Shown: in pieces, positions 49,876 through 60,284 of the stretch
How positions within the stretch are numbered: position 1 is the first letter of the stretch
Layout: the number at the start of each line of letters is the position of its first letter
Source: Patella vulgata
Lineage: Eukaryota > Mollusca > Gastropoda > Patellidae
NCBI RefSeq assembly: GCF_932274485.2
Contig: NC_065881.2
Span: 48,246,702 to 48,310,701, forward strand
DNA length: 64,000 nucleotides
Direction of reading: 5' to 3'
Notes under the pieces: model-generated
What the model was told of the DNA's origin: nothing
The model's database searches: none
The model's input: only the letters and a program-made list of their open reading frames with translations
Program-made: the position numbers and the translations under genes

Positions 49876-50026
49876 GCACAATACTGGATCTTCAATGAGT
49901 TACTTTCTATTTTTCACTCGGCAACCGGCTGCAGATTTCACTCGGCCAACTTCGGTTACTCCTCTACACCAAACCATGTTTCCAAACAGAGTTATCTTTC
50001 CGTGACCCGCAAATTATATTTTTAAC
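49876..50026 (+). repeat. 151 bp repeat, left arm of a distant inverted pair
   Basis: Starts GCACAATACTGGATCTTC and ends AAATTATATTTTTAAC. Its reverse complement at 60,285-60,435 looks identical over all 151 bases; homology stops abruptly at both edges. It contains CACTCGGCAACCGG and TTTCACTCGGCC as internal near-repeats. No coding frame common to both copies makes sense. Confidence 0.9.
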
Positions 50027-51262
50027 TGGTTTGCTTTTGGCGCAATATTCTGATGTTTAGGCTAACACTGTTTTTAACGGCGTCAGCTTCTTATATTTAT
50101 TGGGCTACAAACACTAAACAGTTGTCTTTTATTTTCTGAGGAGATTTTCTGACCTGGGTAATGTAAATGAAGTTTGTTACTTTATAGTAGGCTATAAGTA
50201 TTTGACTAAAACTGCATAAATCAAATCTTAATCATAGATGTACCGATTGTAAATAATTTTTTTTGCTGACGAAGTCTTTTCTAACTTTTGGGGTAAGACT
50301 ACTAACTAAGTAGCCTACATTGAAATTAGTGCTAGTACAGTAGAAGTGGTCTTGGCGTCGGGTAATCGATATGAAAACAAGTCTACATTATAATTAGGCC
50401 TAGATATCTACCTTGTCCGACTTTATTTCAAGCATTTTATTTATACCCCTTAAGTTGTAGTAGTGACAGTTTAACTACAAGTAAGTACAACAGCAACCAA
50501 CAGGGGGTCACAGTATCGTGACTCGTGGACTTGTCAGGAGTATAACTTGAGCCTGAGAATGATCAATGAGATACACACAAATGGATAAGTCTGATAATCA
50601 GTTAATAAATCAGATGAAACTTGTAAATAAAGGCACTGTATGACAGTGTATGTAGGCCTACATATGATATATATTCTAAATACTAATAAATAGGCCTAGT
50701 AGTATTGTTTTATTAATATTACCTATTTATTAATTAATAGGGTTTCAGGTCAAACTCAAAGTTTCAAATGATCAAAACGCTCTATATACCAGTCAATGCG
50801 TGGGATGGCACCAAAATAAGTGCTTTTCTGTCATATTTGAGTGACGTCATGAGTCATAAGCGGTATTTTCCCTTCAGAATCGCTATACTGGCTAGGCCCT
50901 ATAGTACCAATTTTAAAACTGAATGAAATCCGCACGTTATTGTCAGCTAAGATTTATTAAAATCATAATTATATATTATAGATCTAATTTCAAATATTAT
51001 ACTTAACTAATAGAATCAATTAAGCTTTTACTATCTAATATGTGAATTTAGGGTAGTTACATGTTTCTATTTCAGTGTTCATCAATAGTGGTTTTGATTT
51101 TTCACTTGGATTGGTGGAAGAAGGTACCATACAATACTATACTACTGTACTGTGTTAGATTGTTCAGCGTAAATTGGTTTCAAAGACCTTTCCAGTACGC
51201 CACGGTATTCAGTATAATCTAAGGAAATTAAAACAGGTGAGCAAGTTACATTGTACTCAAAT
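50027..51262. other. Upstream region of the Ulp1-like protease gene
   Basis: AT-rich, no other gene. It contains the CRE/AP-1 pair at 50,842 and a TATATACC near 50,780. A possible 5' splice donor (AAAACAGGTGAGC) lies at 51,237, so the transcript may have more than one form. Confidence 0.4.
50842..50856 (+). promoter_or_regulatory. Adjacent CRE and AP-1 sites
   Basis: TGACGTCA (full palindromic cAMP response element) is followed without a gap by TGAGTCA (AP-1/TRE consensus), 406 bases upstream of the protease start codon. Both are bZIP sites. Function is inferred only from the consensus matches. Confidence 0.5.
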
Positions 51263-52339
51263 ATGGCTTTACAAAATACTAATAGTACTAGTAGAATTAA
51301 TCTCTCATTGCCTAACAAAATTCTGCCTGTTGTTATATGTAGAAGCTATATTATCAAACGAAACATAACAAATATTAAATTCTCTAGATGTGAAGAGTCA
51401 AAATACATGCCTCCAATTAAAGATTTGGATCAGATTATTGGGTCTATACAAAATGACAAAGACTTTTATATAGATTTGCCATATGGCAATTTCACTTTGG
51501 GAGAAATAAAACGTTTTCGTGATTTTTACATTGCAAAAAGAGTAAGACAAGGGTTGGAAAATGAAAACAAATATGTTTTGAATTGGCAACCCTTATTTAC
51601 ACCAATAGATAATATCAACTTTGAACAGGTTGTTGAATTAAAAAACATTCTCCTGAACAATACAGATTCTTTCAAACCTAATATTCCTGGTAATTATCAG
51701 TTGTCAGTATCTGAATTAAAAACTCTGCTGTGTGATAGATGGCTAAGCGATTCAGTGATTGAAAAAATGATTGAACTGTTGAAAGATCGTATATCTGACT
51801 CAGATTATGTTGGTTATTTAAATTGCATCCATGATCTTAAAAATTTAGGTTCAAGGCTGTATGCTAAGTATCCTAATATCACTAAATTTGTTTTTGTTCT
51901 CTGTGTTAAATCCTTAACACACTCAAGTACTGGTGAAACAATCACATATTTAGCTGGGAAAGATATAAATATTGAAACCGGAGAACAAATCATCCATGGG
52001 AATCATTTTTCTTTCTGTGTATACGATGTAGTTATTAATAAAGTCATTTATATTGATACATTAGGTTTAGCTATACCAGATAGTTTAATGTTCAATTTAA
52101 ACAACTTTATTAGTGGCTATAATTCATGTTTAATGAACAGTTTAAGTGTGGCAGAAATACAAATAGCACATAGTCCTAACTTAAATGGCTATCCTCATAA
52201 TGCATGTCAGGAAATGTGTTATTTATATCCAAAACAGACTTGTGGTTCAGTATGTGGACCATCCGTTATAGTGGGAATAACAGTACTTTTACTTCGACAA
52301 GATATTTTTAACGCTCAGTCGCATGATTATTTAGGGTGA
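51263..52339 (+). CDS. C48/Ulp1-like cysteine protease, intronless, 358 aa
   Basis: The first ATG in the frame (ATGGCTTTACAAAATAC) gives 358 aa. The C-terminal third has the Ulp/SENP layout: His248 in GNHFSFCVYD, Asp265 in VIYIDTLG, Gln325 in PKQTCG and Cys331 in SVCGPSVIVG. The His-Asp distance (17) and Gln-Cys distance (6) equal those of yeast Ulp1 (H514, D531, Q574, C580). Such enzymes cut SUMO-like or NEDD8-like proteins from targets; substrate and location are unknown here. The N-terminal ~240 residues match nothing I know. The usual Trp after the His is replaced by Phe. The sequence is intronless, flanked at a distance by 151 bp inverted repeats, and its last codons begin a tandem repeat. 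It may be a host gene copy or cargo of a mobile element; C48 domains occur in both. AATAAA at 53,011 could end the transcript. Confidence 0.75.
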   Translation: MALQNTNSTSRINLSLPNKILPVVICRSYIIKRNITNIKFSRCEESKYMPPIKDLDQIIGSIQNDKDFYIDLPYGNFTLGEIKRFRDFYIAKRVRQGLENENKYVLNWQPLFTPIDNINFEQVVELKNILLNNTDSFKPNIPGNYQLSVSELKTLLCDRWLSDSVIEKMIELLKDRISDSDYVGYLNCIHDLKNLGSRLYAKYPNITKFVFVLCVKSLTHSSTGETITYLAGKDINIETGEQIIHGNHFSFCVYDVVINKVIYIDTLGLAIPDSLMFNLNNFISGYNSCLMNSLSVAEIQIAHSPNLNGYPHNACQEMCYLYPKQTCGSVCGPSVIVGITVLLLRQDIFNAQSHDYLG

Positions 52340-52945
52340 TAGGGTTATTTATTTTGGAATAGCATATTATTGTATTTTAAAGGTGTTATCCCTCGGGTCC
52401 TAAAAACGCCTTTAATTTATGGTTTCTGTTATTCTTAAATAGATATTGTTAGGGACCTCATGCTGGTGGATCAGTCGCATGATTATTTAGGGTGATAGGG
52501 TTATTTATTTTGGAATAGCATATTATTGTATTTTAAAGGTGTTATCCCTCGGTCGAAGCTCTGGTCCTAAAAACGCCTTTAATTTATGGTTTCTGTTATT
52601 CTTAAATAGATATTGTTAGGGACCTCATGCTGGCGGATCAGTCGCATGATTATTTAGGGTGATAGGGTTATTTATTTTGGAATAGCATATTATTGTATTT
52701 TAAAGGTGTTATCCCTCGGTCGAAGCTATGGTCCTAAAAACGCCTTTAATTTATGGTTTCTGTTATTCTTAAATAGATATTGTTAGGGACCTCATGCTGG
52801 CGGATCAGTCACATGATTATTTATGGTGATAGGGTTATTTATTTTAGAATAGCATATCATTGTATTTTAAAGGTGTTATGTCTCGGTCGAAGCTCGGGTC
52901 CTAAAAACGCCTTTAATTTATGGTTTCTGTTATTCTTAAATAGAT
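52315..52945 (+). repeat. Four tandem copies of the protease gene's end (156/167 bp)
   Basis: TCAGTCGCATGATTATTTAG begins at 52,315, 52,471, 52,638 and 52,805 (last copy with ACATG). Copy 1 includes the last seven codons (QSHDYLG) and stop of the protease. Copy 1 is 156 bp; copies 2 and 3 are 167 bp because of extra TCGAAGCT-type bases after CCCTCGG. Copies are nearly identical, so the expansion is recent. Confidence 0.92.
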
Positions 52946-53010
52946 GTACGTGTTGGCGAGGGGGTACATTAATAATTATATGTTTTTGTAGTACATGTTC
53001 CTTGTTTTAT

Positions 53011-53016
53011 AATAAA
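53011..53016 (+). terminator. Candidate polyadenylation signal of the protease gene
   Basis: AATAAA in TTTTATAATAAAACTACG, 672 bases after the stop and just beyond the tandem repeats. A TGTTTTTGTAG-rich stretch precedes it. Confidence 0.4.
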
Positions 53017-54505
53017 ACTACGCCCTTTCATTTTTCAGAAGAAAAGTATAGAAAATATTTCCAATTATCTATCTTGAGGTAAATCAGTTTATTATTTTCA
53101 TTAACAGTTCTTATTTTTGTAAATTTTTATGAAAATCAACTACTTGTCATTGGAGTGCATCTCAAAATTCACTTTCCTTATCTACATAAAGTTTATGTAA
53201 TAAGTTATAGTGTGTAAATTTGAAGTAAGTTCATATGTTTTTTTATTAATTATTTACAGATCACAGAGATTGAATGCTGCAGGTCTTGTGTTTAGTGTAT
53301 AGACTAATTGGTGGATGTTATTAACATTAACCTTTTAGCAAAGTCTAGCTTGATGATGTTACTGACTTTGCAGTGTAGTGGAAGATGTTAACCTAACTTT
53401 GGTAGACAACAAGCCTAACCCTGAAGTCAACGATGTACAATATGTCAGTGTCACGGTTCCACTACCAAACGTAACGCGAATATAAACAATACTTACGGGT
53501 ACATGTATTTACTTTGATTGAAATGAGGTCAACTTAAAAATTTGTGTAGATGTGTTATTTGTTGTGACAGTTATATCCATAAAAGTTATATCCATAAAAT
53601 GTAAATTGTATTTTCTCTATATTAGTATAACAGATTAAACGAAATAACATTATTTCACTCATGACTTGTAGTCACCCACCATCGTAGAAGTGTCAACATA
53701 TCGAGAACACGCATTCATGAACCATGATTAGTTGGGACAAATTAATAATGAGGAATACTGTTTTCAAAGGCCTTAAGACAGGAAAGTGGTTATTGGTCAC
53801 AACATTCATGTGTCACTGCAGGGGAGGGGGTGGAGTCAAATGATAATGCATTCGTGTTGGATAATAAGGTCTGTCATTTAGTGAAGTGGCTTAGCTTCGT
53901 TTCCAAGAGTAGGGTCGACTGCATTCCCACTGTTAAGATTTCGAGAAACAGGGCCCAGATTCTCACATCAGATACTTGAACCACAGAAAAGGTTACCTTT
54001 CAGAAAATTGGCTCTGTAGCCTAAAACTGAATCACCTATCTCGGTTCAGAGCAAAGCAATCTGACTGAAATTTCAGCATTTTCTGTTTCTATTATTTATT
54101 GTTGAACTATTATAGCGAGAACTGTCAGCTCTTATCTAATCTTACCCAATGGCGCCAATGCCCCTTTAAAATGCCCCTTATAAATCTAGTTTAGAATCCA
54201 AATATTTGTCTAAACTTTAGACAGACCTTATGATCTACTAGTATTCTCCAGTTGGTCAATTTCACTGCAAGTCAGTCAAAACGGCCAAACATGACTGGCG
54301 AAAATAAGACAAATAAGGTTGGAAGTACCTTCAACACAAACCATGGCACTTGAATCAATGACAGACCTTATGATCTAAAGCATACATCAGACCACTCAAC
54401 CACACAACTGGTAAAGACTTTAGACAAATATTTGGATTTTAAATTAGAAACAAAACCATACTGTTGAAGATGTAATTGAGACAAGACATTAGACTAGCAC
54501 TTATA
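53017..54505. other. Intergenic DNA with SINE and MITE fragments
   Basis: 53,840-53,945 is a forward SINE head/body fragment (AAGGTCTGTCATTTAGTGAA). 54,010-54,175 is half of a TTAA-family MITE (AACTATTATAGCGAGAACTG then TCTTATCTAATCTTACC). 54,280-54,415 is a reverse SINE head. No gene. Confidence 0.5.
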
Positions 54506-54511
54506 TTTATT
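54506..54511 (-). terminator. Polyadenylation signal for the - strand gene ending at 54,575
   Basis: AATAAA on the - strand (CTAATAAATATAAG), 64 bases past the stop codon, at a normal distance. Confidence 0.6.
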
Positions 54512-54574
54512 AGCAAAAAAAAGCCAACAATTTGATTGGTTTTAGTGCTTAGCCAATCAAAATTGAAATTTCTA

Positions 54575-57500
54575 CTAAAATTTGGATTTGATCTTAGTTA
54601 AAATTTCCCTACTTTTAAGTTCTGGTAAAATGTCCTTATGTGTCGGAAGTTCTGATTTGTCGACTAAACGAAAGCGACCAGACTGTCCACCGTTGGCTTT
54701 GAGAAATGCGACAATTTTGATCGGTGACATACTTTGCGTTACAATGGTGTACATCTGATTTCTAGTGGAATGATTTATAAAGCGAACTGAAACGGGGAGG
54801 TTATACAGTAAGCCGTTAATCTGGCGTGTGATATGATGAGGGAAAGCAGGTCCAAACAGTAGATCTTTTAGCATTTTAACTTTTATGAATTCGTCTAGTC
54901 GTGCCTGGGCAGCTTTTAAAATAAATCTATCAGCATGACGGTAATGTGGTTTTCTAGGATATTTCTTCTTAGCCTGTGAATCTGTTACTTCTTCCTTCAT
55001 TTCAACATCTGTGTCACTGGTCTCAGTTTCTGAATCAGTTCCCTCAGCTGTAGTAGCTGTAACGTTTTCTCCTGCATCCTCGGCAGCTTTCTTCAACACC
55101 TCCGCTTCTTTAAGCAACGTATCAAAACTGACAGATTCTATCACTTGATCAGGTTTAGTGTAAGCAGAAACCTGGAATGAAAAACGATTTACTAAGACAT
55201 GATATCTAGGTTAACTTTAAATAATGGCATTCATCAATTAAAGGTCAAATCTGTGCCTAGCCAGGAAGGCATTTTTATGTGCAATACAAGAGCAGAACGA
55301 AAACCAAGGTGGCTCAGTACATGAGGTGCCAGCTCTGTGGATAAGCCATCGGCTCAGGGGTTAAGCCACCAGCTCAGTTGGTAAGACAATGTCTCAGTGG
55401 GTAAAGACCCACCTCTGTGGGTAAACCGCTGGCTCGGTGGGTTCTGACTCAGTGTGTAGGACACTGGCTCATTGATAAGAATCTGTTTTTAAGGCCGTCG
55501 TTCGCACTTCATTTGGTGAATTTTAACAATAAAATCGTTTTTGAGGTTTTATGATCATCTGCGAGTAACACTATTTAGGAACACATACCAGTCATTTTTT
55601 TTACAAAATTCTTCTTTATTTCTACAAAATTTGGTTCTGAATGATCCCACCCTTTTTTATTTTGCCCTAATAATTCCGCTAAAACTATTGATATAAATCT
55701 AAAAACAACAGGCATTTCATACGTGAAATACTCGGCTTCCGACCGGTAAACTGTCGCCATGTTGGATACTGTTAGAAAGCTTGGGATCCCCCCTATTGAA
55801 AGGAAATGACGTTTTATGGGGGTGTCTTGAAACCTTTCTTCTGTATTGAGATAAAAATAGCAAGCAAGAACAAGTTTTGCATACCTAATGAGGTTATTTC
55901 GAGAATACGTTATTTGATTGGTCGGTCACATAGGTCAATGGTGAAGTGTCCAATCAGAAGCGGGCAATCCTCTAGGTCAGGTCAATAGGCATGCGCACTA
56001 AGCTCATGTCCCAAATCAATCCTGGTTGCTATATTACTGAACCGTACGTCACTGTTTATCAATATTTTTGAAGATTTTCAAATAAAATGCGTTTGAAATT
56101 GTTAGATGACTAAATAAGTATGACAGACACTCATAATAAACAAAATGAAGATGAATATTCGTCTGCTAGACCTAGTAGTGGTATGGTTGCAATACCATTA
56201 CCAGGTAGGCCTGCTGTCAGTGATTATATAGTTATGGTTGTTTTGAATAACATCTATTCCTATGTCAATGTTCGGTTGTAAATTTACACACAAGAAATAA
56301 AATAAGAAAATACTGTATATTGATAAGAAATACATTAGAAAATATATATATTAAAAGTCAGTTTATTAATATTAAATAAATGAATTGAAAAGATCGGCGT
56401 AAGTTGTTCTACTGAAATACTTCAACTTCAGTTGTTGATTTCTCAAAACAGTTTTTTTCTAGAGTTACCAATTTTAGTCATGCTATATCTCTGAAAGTTA
56501 TTGTCAGATTTTCTTGAAACTTGGAATATAACTTCCTATATAATAACTTTGTGCAATAGGAGAATTTTATTGAAATCTGCAAAATAGTTCCTGATATATT
56601 GTTGCCATAGCAACTGTGACACGTGAAAGAATTTTGAAGTTAACATTAAAATGTGTATAACTTGCTTTCTAATTATTATTTTGTAATGAAACTTGCCTAT
56701 TGCACAAAGGAACATGTCAGTAACCTCTCTGCTTAATTTTAAAACATTCTGTTGAATAGTTTCTGAGAAACTGGATGACTAAAATTATACGCAGAAATCC
56801 AAGATGGCCGCCGTTTCCATAGCAACAGGTACCCCCAGGAAAATTTTTCGGCCGTTTTTGTAATACTCAATGGATGTGTTCTTAGATGTGTAAGAATGGT
56901 GACTTTACCTCAATTATTAAAAAAACTGAAATTTTCTACTGTCCACCCCCTTAATCTGGCCAATGAAGTTCCTCAGGTTTTTCCAGCCTTTTTTCGTCTT
57001 GTTGCAAGGGCAAGATAGACTGGACAAGAAAAAAGGTCCCTTGTATAGCCATTGGCAGCATGTTGACGGAACGGGAAAAAAATGCACGATACTGGACATG
57101 AGATTCTACTCCTTGTCACATACAAGCTTGGCTCAAATTGATTCAAGGACATATCTTATGATCTAAAGGGCATGCATTAGACCACTAGACCAGCCCACCC
57201 ATATATCAATCTTCTGGTGTTGTCACAGGATAACCCTGCTCAAGGGACAGGAACGTTGCTTCAGTGAAAGGGTGTAGAAATCCATGCTTGGCTAAATTGG
57301 TTTTTATACGCCCACACTGAAATGTGGACGTATATTGCCGTCGCCCCCGTCCGTCCGTCTGTCGGTACGTCCGTCGGTCCATCGTCCACAATTTCTTGTG
57401 AACGCTCTAACGCCAAAAGTTATCATCCAATTGTTTTAAAATTGATATATGTTGTTTTCATTAGTGAGATGAAGAAGCCTATTTAATTTCAATAACTTCC

Positions 57501-60171
57501 GTTTATTACGTCTAGAGTTATGGCCCTTGTTTCACTTTGTTGAACCTTGTGAACACTCTAATGCCAAAAGTTAACATACGATCTTTGTGAAATTTATATG
57601 CAATATTTATGTTAGTGAAACGAAGAAGCCTATTGAATTTCAACAATTTCTGTTTATTACGTCTAGAGTTATGGCCCTTGTTTCACTTTATTGAACCTTG
57701 TGAACCCTCTAACTCCAAAAGTTATCATCCGATCTTTCTGAAATTTACATGCATTATTTAAATTAGTGAAACGAAGAAGCCTATTGAATTTCAGCGATTT
57801 CCGTTTTTTTACGTCTAGAGTTATGGCTCTTGTTTCACTTTATTGAACCTTGTGAACGCTCTAACTCCAACAGTTATCATCCGATCTTTCTGAAATTTAC
57901 ATGCATTATTTAAATTAGTGAAACGAAGAAGCCTATTGAATTTCAGCAATTTCCGTTTATTACGTCTAGAGTTATGGCCCTTGTTTCATGTTATTGAACC
58001 TTGTGAACGCTCAAACGACAAAAGTTATCAACCGATCTGTATGAAATTTATATGCATCATTTAAATTAGTAAAACAAAGAAGCCTATTGAATTTCAGCAA
58101 TTTCCGTTAATCATCTAGAGTTATGGCCCTTGTTTCACTTTGTTGAATCTTGTGAACGCTCTAATGACAACAGTTATCATCCGATCTGTTTGAAATTGAT
58201 ATGCATGATTTAAATTAGTGAAACGAAGAATCCTATTGAAGTTCAGCAATTTCCTTTAATTACGCCATGAGTTATGGCCCTTGTTTCACTTTGTTGTACC
58301 TTGTGGTTGCTTTAACGACAAAAGTTATTATCCGATCTGTATGAAATTTAAAGGTATCGTTTAAATTAGTAAAACGAACAAGCCTATTGAGTTTCAGCAA
58401 ATTTCCGTTAATTACATCTAGAGTTATGGCCCTTGTTTCACATTGTTGAATCTTGTGAACGCTTGAACGACAAAAGTTATCACCCAATCTGTATGAAATT
58501 CATATGCATCATTTAAATTAGTGAAATGAAGAAGCCTATTGAATGTCAGCAATTTCTGTCAATTACTTCTAGAGTTATGGCCCTTGTTCTACTTTGTTGA
58601 ATCTTGTGAACGTTCGAACGACAAAAGTTATCATCCGATCTGTATGAAATTGATATGTATTATTTGAATTAGTAAAACGAAAAAGTCTGTCGAATTTCAA
58701 TAATTTCTGTAGATTACTTCCTGAGTTACAGCCCTTGTTTTAGTTTTTAGAACCTTGTGAACCCTCAAACGACGAAAATTATGTCATCTGTATGAAGTTG
58801 TCTATTAAATGCCCCCTAATTACCTACAAAAGAACAAATATACGACAACTCTTGTCGACCGCTCGGACGATTTAGCTGCTGTGGGCGTATGTTTAGTTGC
58901 CTGGCAACCTATCTTTATATAATGTAGGCCCTATTTAGCTCAGGAATCCATAGCCCTAAAGCTAATTCAAGTATTCAATAGAATAACTTACCTCTATGAC
59001 TGGTTGTGTTTCTTAGAGCTTAAACAAGATATCAGCTGCTGCAAAATTTCTAGAGCCTATCTTACTAAGAGACACTGCAGGTTCGGTTCCAACATCTTCC
59101 TTTTGTATCTTCATCTGACATCTTAAAGTAAAAAAAGAGAGAAATGGGGATTAACACTCACACAAAACAAACCAACATTTTTGGACTGACACCCAGGAGG
59201 TTTGACTCAATGAAAGACCTTATGAGCTTGGACCACTCAACCACCCCTAAAAACAAAAGAAGAGTAACAAGCAAACTGAACATTTCAAAATTTTGATCAA
59301 TGGGACAAGACTAGATCTTAAAGCTACAATTTCATATTTGTTAAGTTATATTTTTAAAATTTATTAAAATAAAGCCTTAAAATAGATGGTATCCATACAC
59401 AGTCCTACCTTGTTAAAGAATAATCCTATTAATCCTATAATTCACTATTGCCAGCTGCGAAATTGGCAAAATTATCATTTTCGAATTCCAACATTTGAAG
59501 ATAGCTAATGCATGGAGGCAATAGGAAAACAAGGGAGGTAATTGTGTTATTATTTCCTGTGTCAATGATTTTTAAGGGTGGGAAATAATGCCCATAGTCG
59601 TATAATAGTGAGTTGATAACCTATTGAGCAAAAGACATAGAAATAATTATGTTTTGACTTTCATAGAAAATATGAAATTCTGGCTTGAAGGCTAAGGCCA
59701 GGAAACACAGCCTAGGTCTTACAGTTAAGCCTAAGGCCGGAAGACGCAAGACTACAGTAGGTCTTAAGAGATTCAAGACTAGGTCTTAAGAGACACAAGA
59801 CTAGGCCTTACAGTTGAGGCCAGAAGATACAAGACTAAGCCTTACAGTTGAGACCGGAAGACACAAGACTAGGCCTTAAGATTATGGCCGGGAGACCAGA
59901 CTAGGCCTTAAGGCAACTTACCTGAATACACGATCATCATTGTCAAAAAACTCCCATTCCAACAACATATTGTTGACAAAACATGAATGTTGTAAAATAT
60001 AGAAACCTTGAACTTTACGATCTACTATCCAACTGACGTCCTCAAAGTCAAAGACAACGATATCCTTGGCTGGTAGTGTTGATATAGGTTTTCGGGTCCA
60101 TTGTAAGCGATGAAGATTCGAACAGTTATCTTCCAAAATGCAGTTGCCCTTGACACGAAAGTCGATAACAT
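54575..60171 (-). CDS. Unnamed gene, three phase-compatible exons, in-frame TAA in the middle exon
   Basis: Exons on the - strand: 60,171-59,922 (entered with one base carried over), 59,121-58,992 and 55,171-54,575 (stop). Donors are GTAAGT and all phases agree. Exon A reads DVIDFRVKGNCILEDNC and IVVFDFEDVSWIVDRKVQGF, a folded, globular-looking stretch. The last exon has an acidic Ser/Thr/Glu-rich linker (TDSETETSDTDVEM) then a basic helical region (YRHADRFILKAAQARLDEF) and a conserved-looking C-terminus (INGLLYNLPVSVRFINHSTR). I do not recognise the family. Codon 37 of the middle exon is TAA (59,013-59,015), between ADILFKL and ETQPVIE. It may be a nonsense allele, an assembly error, or a sign that two transcripts are involved. 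The 5' start exon lies beyond 60,171 and was not found; it could sit past the inverted repeat at 60,285. Confidence 0.55.
55300..55480. repeat. ~20 bp minisatellite of tRNA A-box-like units
   Basis: About nine units like GGCTCAGTGGGTAAGACAC, alternating 19 and 21 bases (GCTCTGTGGATAAGCCATC, GGCTCAGGGGTTAAGCCACC, GCTCAGTTGGTAAGACAAT). The unit resembles the head of the ATTTC-tailed SINE at 45,691. It lies in an intron of the - strand gene. Confidence 0.75.
55589..55760 (-). CDS. Candidate first coding exon, unknown product
   Basis: CCAACATGGCGACAG gives a good start context. The frame reads MATVYRSEAEYFTYEMPVVF, then ISIVLAELLGQNKKGWDHSE, and stays open to a GTATGT donor at 55,588 (57 codons plus one base). 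A GTAAAA donor further upstream would leave phase 0 and join the 55,171 exon (VSAYTKPDQ), making this a plausible alternative start of the gene ending at 54,575. Not recognised. It lies directly beside a promoter-like gap. Confidence 0.45.
55761..56119. promoter_or_regulatory. Probable bidirectional promoter
   Basis: A 359-base gap between divergent ATGs (55,760 on -, 56,120 on +). It holds ATTGG at 55,917 and CCAAT at 55,950 in opposite orientations, and more CpG and GC than its surroundings (GAAGCGGGCAATCC). No TATA box. Divergent promoters with paired CCAAT boxes are common for housekeeping gene pairs. Confidence 0.5.
56120..56204 (+). CDS. Candidate first coding exon of a divergent + strand gene
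   Basis: The frame reads MTDTHNKQNEDEYSSARPSS then GMVAIPLP, open and ending at CCAG/GTAGGC (28 codons plus one base). A hydrophilic N-terminus, not recognised. No following exon could be identified in the window. The exon at 63,156 does not continue this frame. Confidence 0.4.
56450..56935. repeat. Repeat-like sequence with CCAAGATGGCCGCC
   Basis: AATTTTAGTCATGCTATATC, CTTGAAACTTGGAATATAAC and ATCCAAGATGGCCGCCGTTT are phrases typical of dispersed invertebrate repeats (paired 'response to weak hybrid' units with CCATAGCAAC twice, at 56,605 and 56,815). No ends found. Confidence 0.3.
56940..57205 (-). mobile_element. TCTC-tailed tRNA-SINE, reverse, head and part of body
   Basis: TCTACTCCTTGTCACATACA, GACATATCTTATGATCTAAAG and GCATGCATTAGACCACTAGA are the reverse complement of the SINE head. 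The body is rearranged. Confidence 0.5.
57306..58917. mobile_element. Hairpin-ended element, most complete copy
   Basis: The left terminus ATACGCCCACACTGAAATG with GTGGACGTATAT forms a hairpin, followed by a GTCCGTCCG tract. About nine ~150 bp monomers follow (GAGTTATGGCCCTTGTTTCA, TTGAACCTTGTGAACGCTC, AAAAGTTATCATCCGATCT). The right terminus is TGCTGTGGGCGTATGTTTAG with the palindrome GTTGCC-T-GGCAAC at 58,897-58,909. Reverse orientation to the copy at 20.2 kb. No coding capacity, so it is non-autonomous. Confidence 0.75.
59143..59250 (-). mobile_element. TCTC-tailed SINE fragment, reverse
   Basis: AGAGAGAAATGGGGATTAACA (tail side), then TTGACTCAATGAAAGACCTTA and GGACCACTCAACCACCC (head side), with the body deleted. 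It sits just upstream of the middle exon of the - strand gene and supplies the poly-pyrimidine run before its acceptor. Confidence 0.5.
59690..59915. repeat. ~35-45 bp minisatellite next to a splice donor
   Basis: AAGACTAGGCCTTA-type units separated by CAGTTGAGGCCGGAAGACAC recur about six times, ending 6 bases from the GTAAGT donor of the exon at 59,922. Palindromic AAGGCCTT-like cores occur. Confidence 0.7.
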
Positions 60172-60284
60172 CTGTCAGTATATATTTCTTTGGCTATATT
60201 ATAGTTTCTATATATATATAGCTCTGCCGAGGTTTTCCGGAATCTGTCGAAGTTTGCCGAGTGAAAAATAGAATTCAACTCATT

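Noticed and set aside
51398-51589. Antisense frame within the protease
   Set aside because: Shadow of the well-supported + strand C48 reading frame.
55300-55480. A row of tRNA genes
   Set aside because: Only A-box-like ~20 bp units repeat; there is no B box, anticodon arm or acceptor stem.
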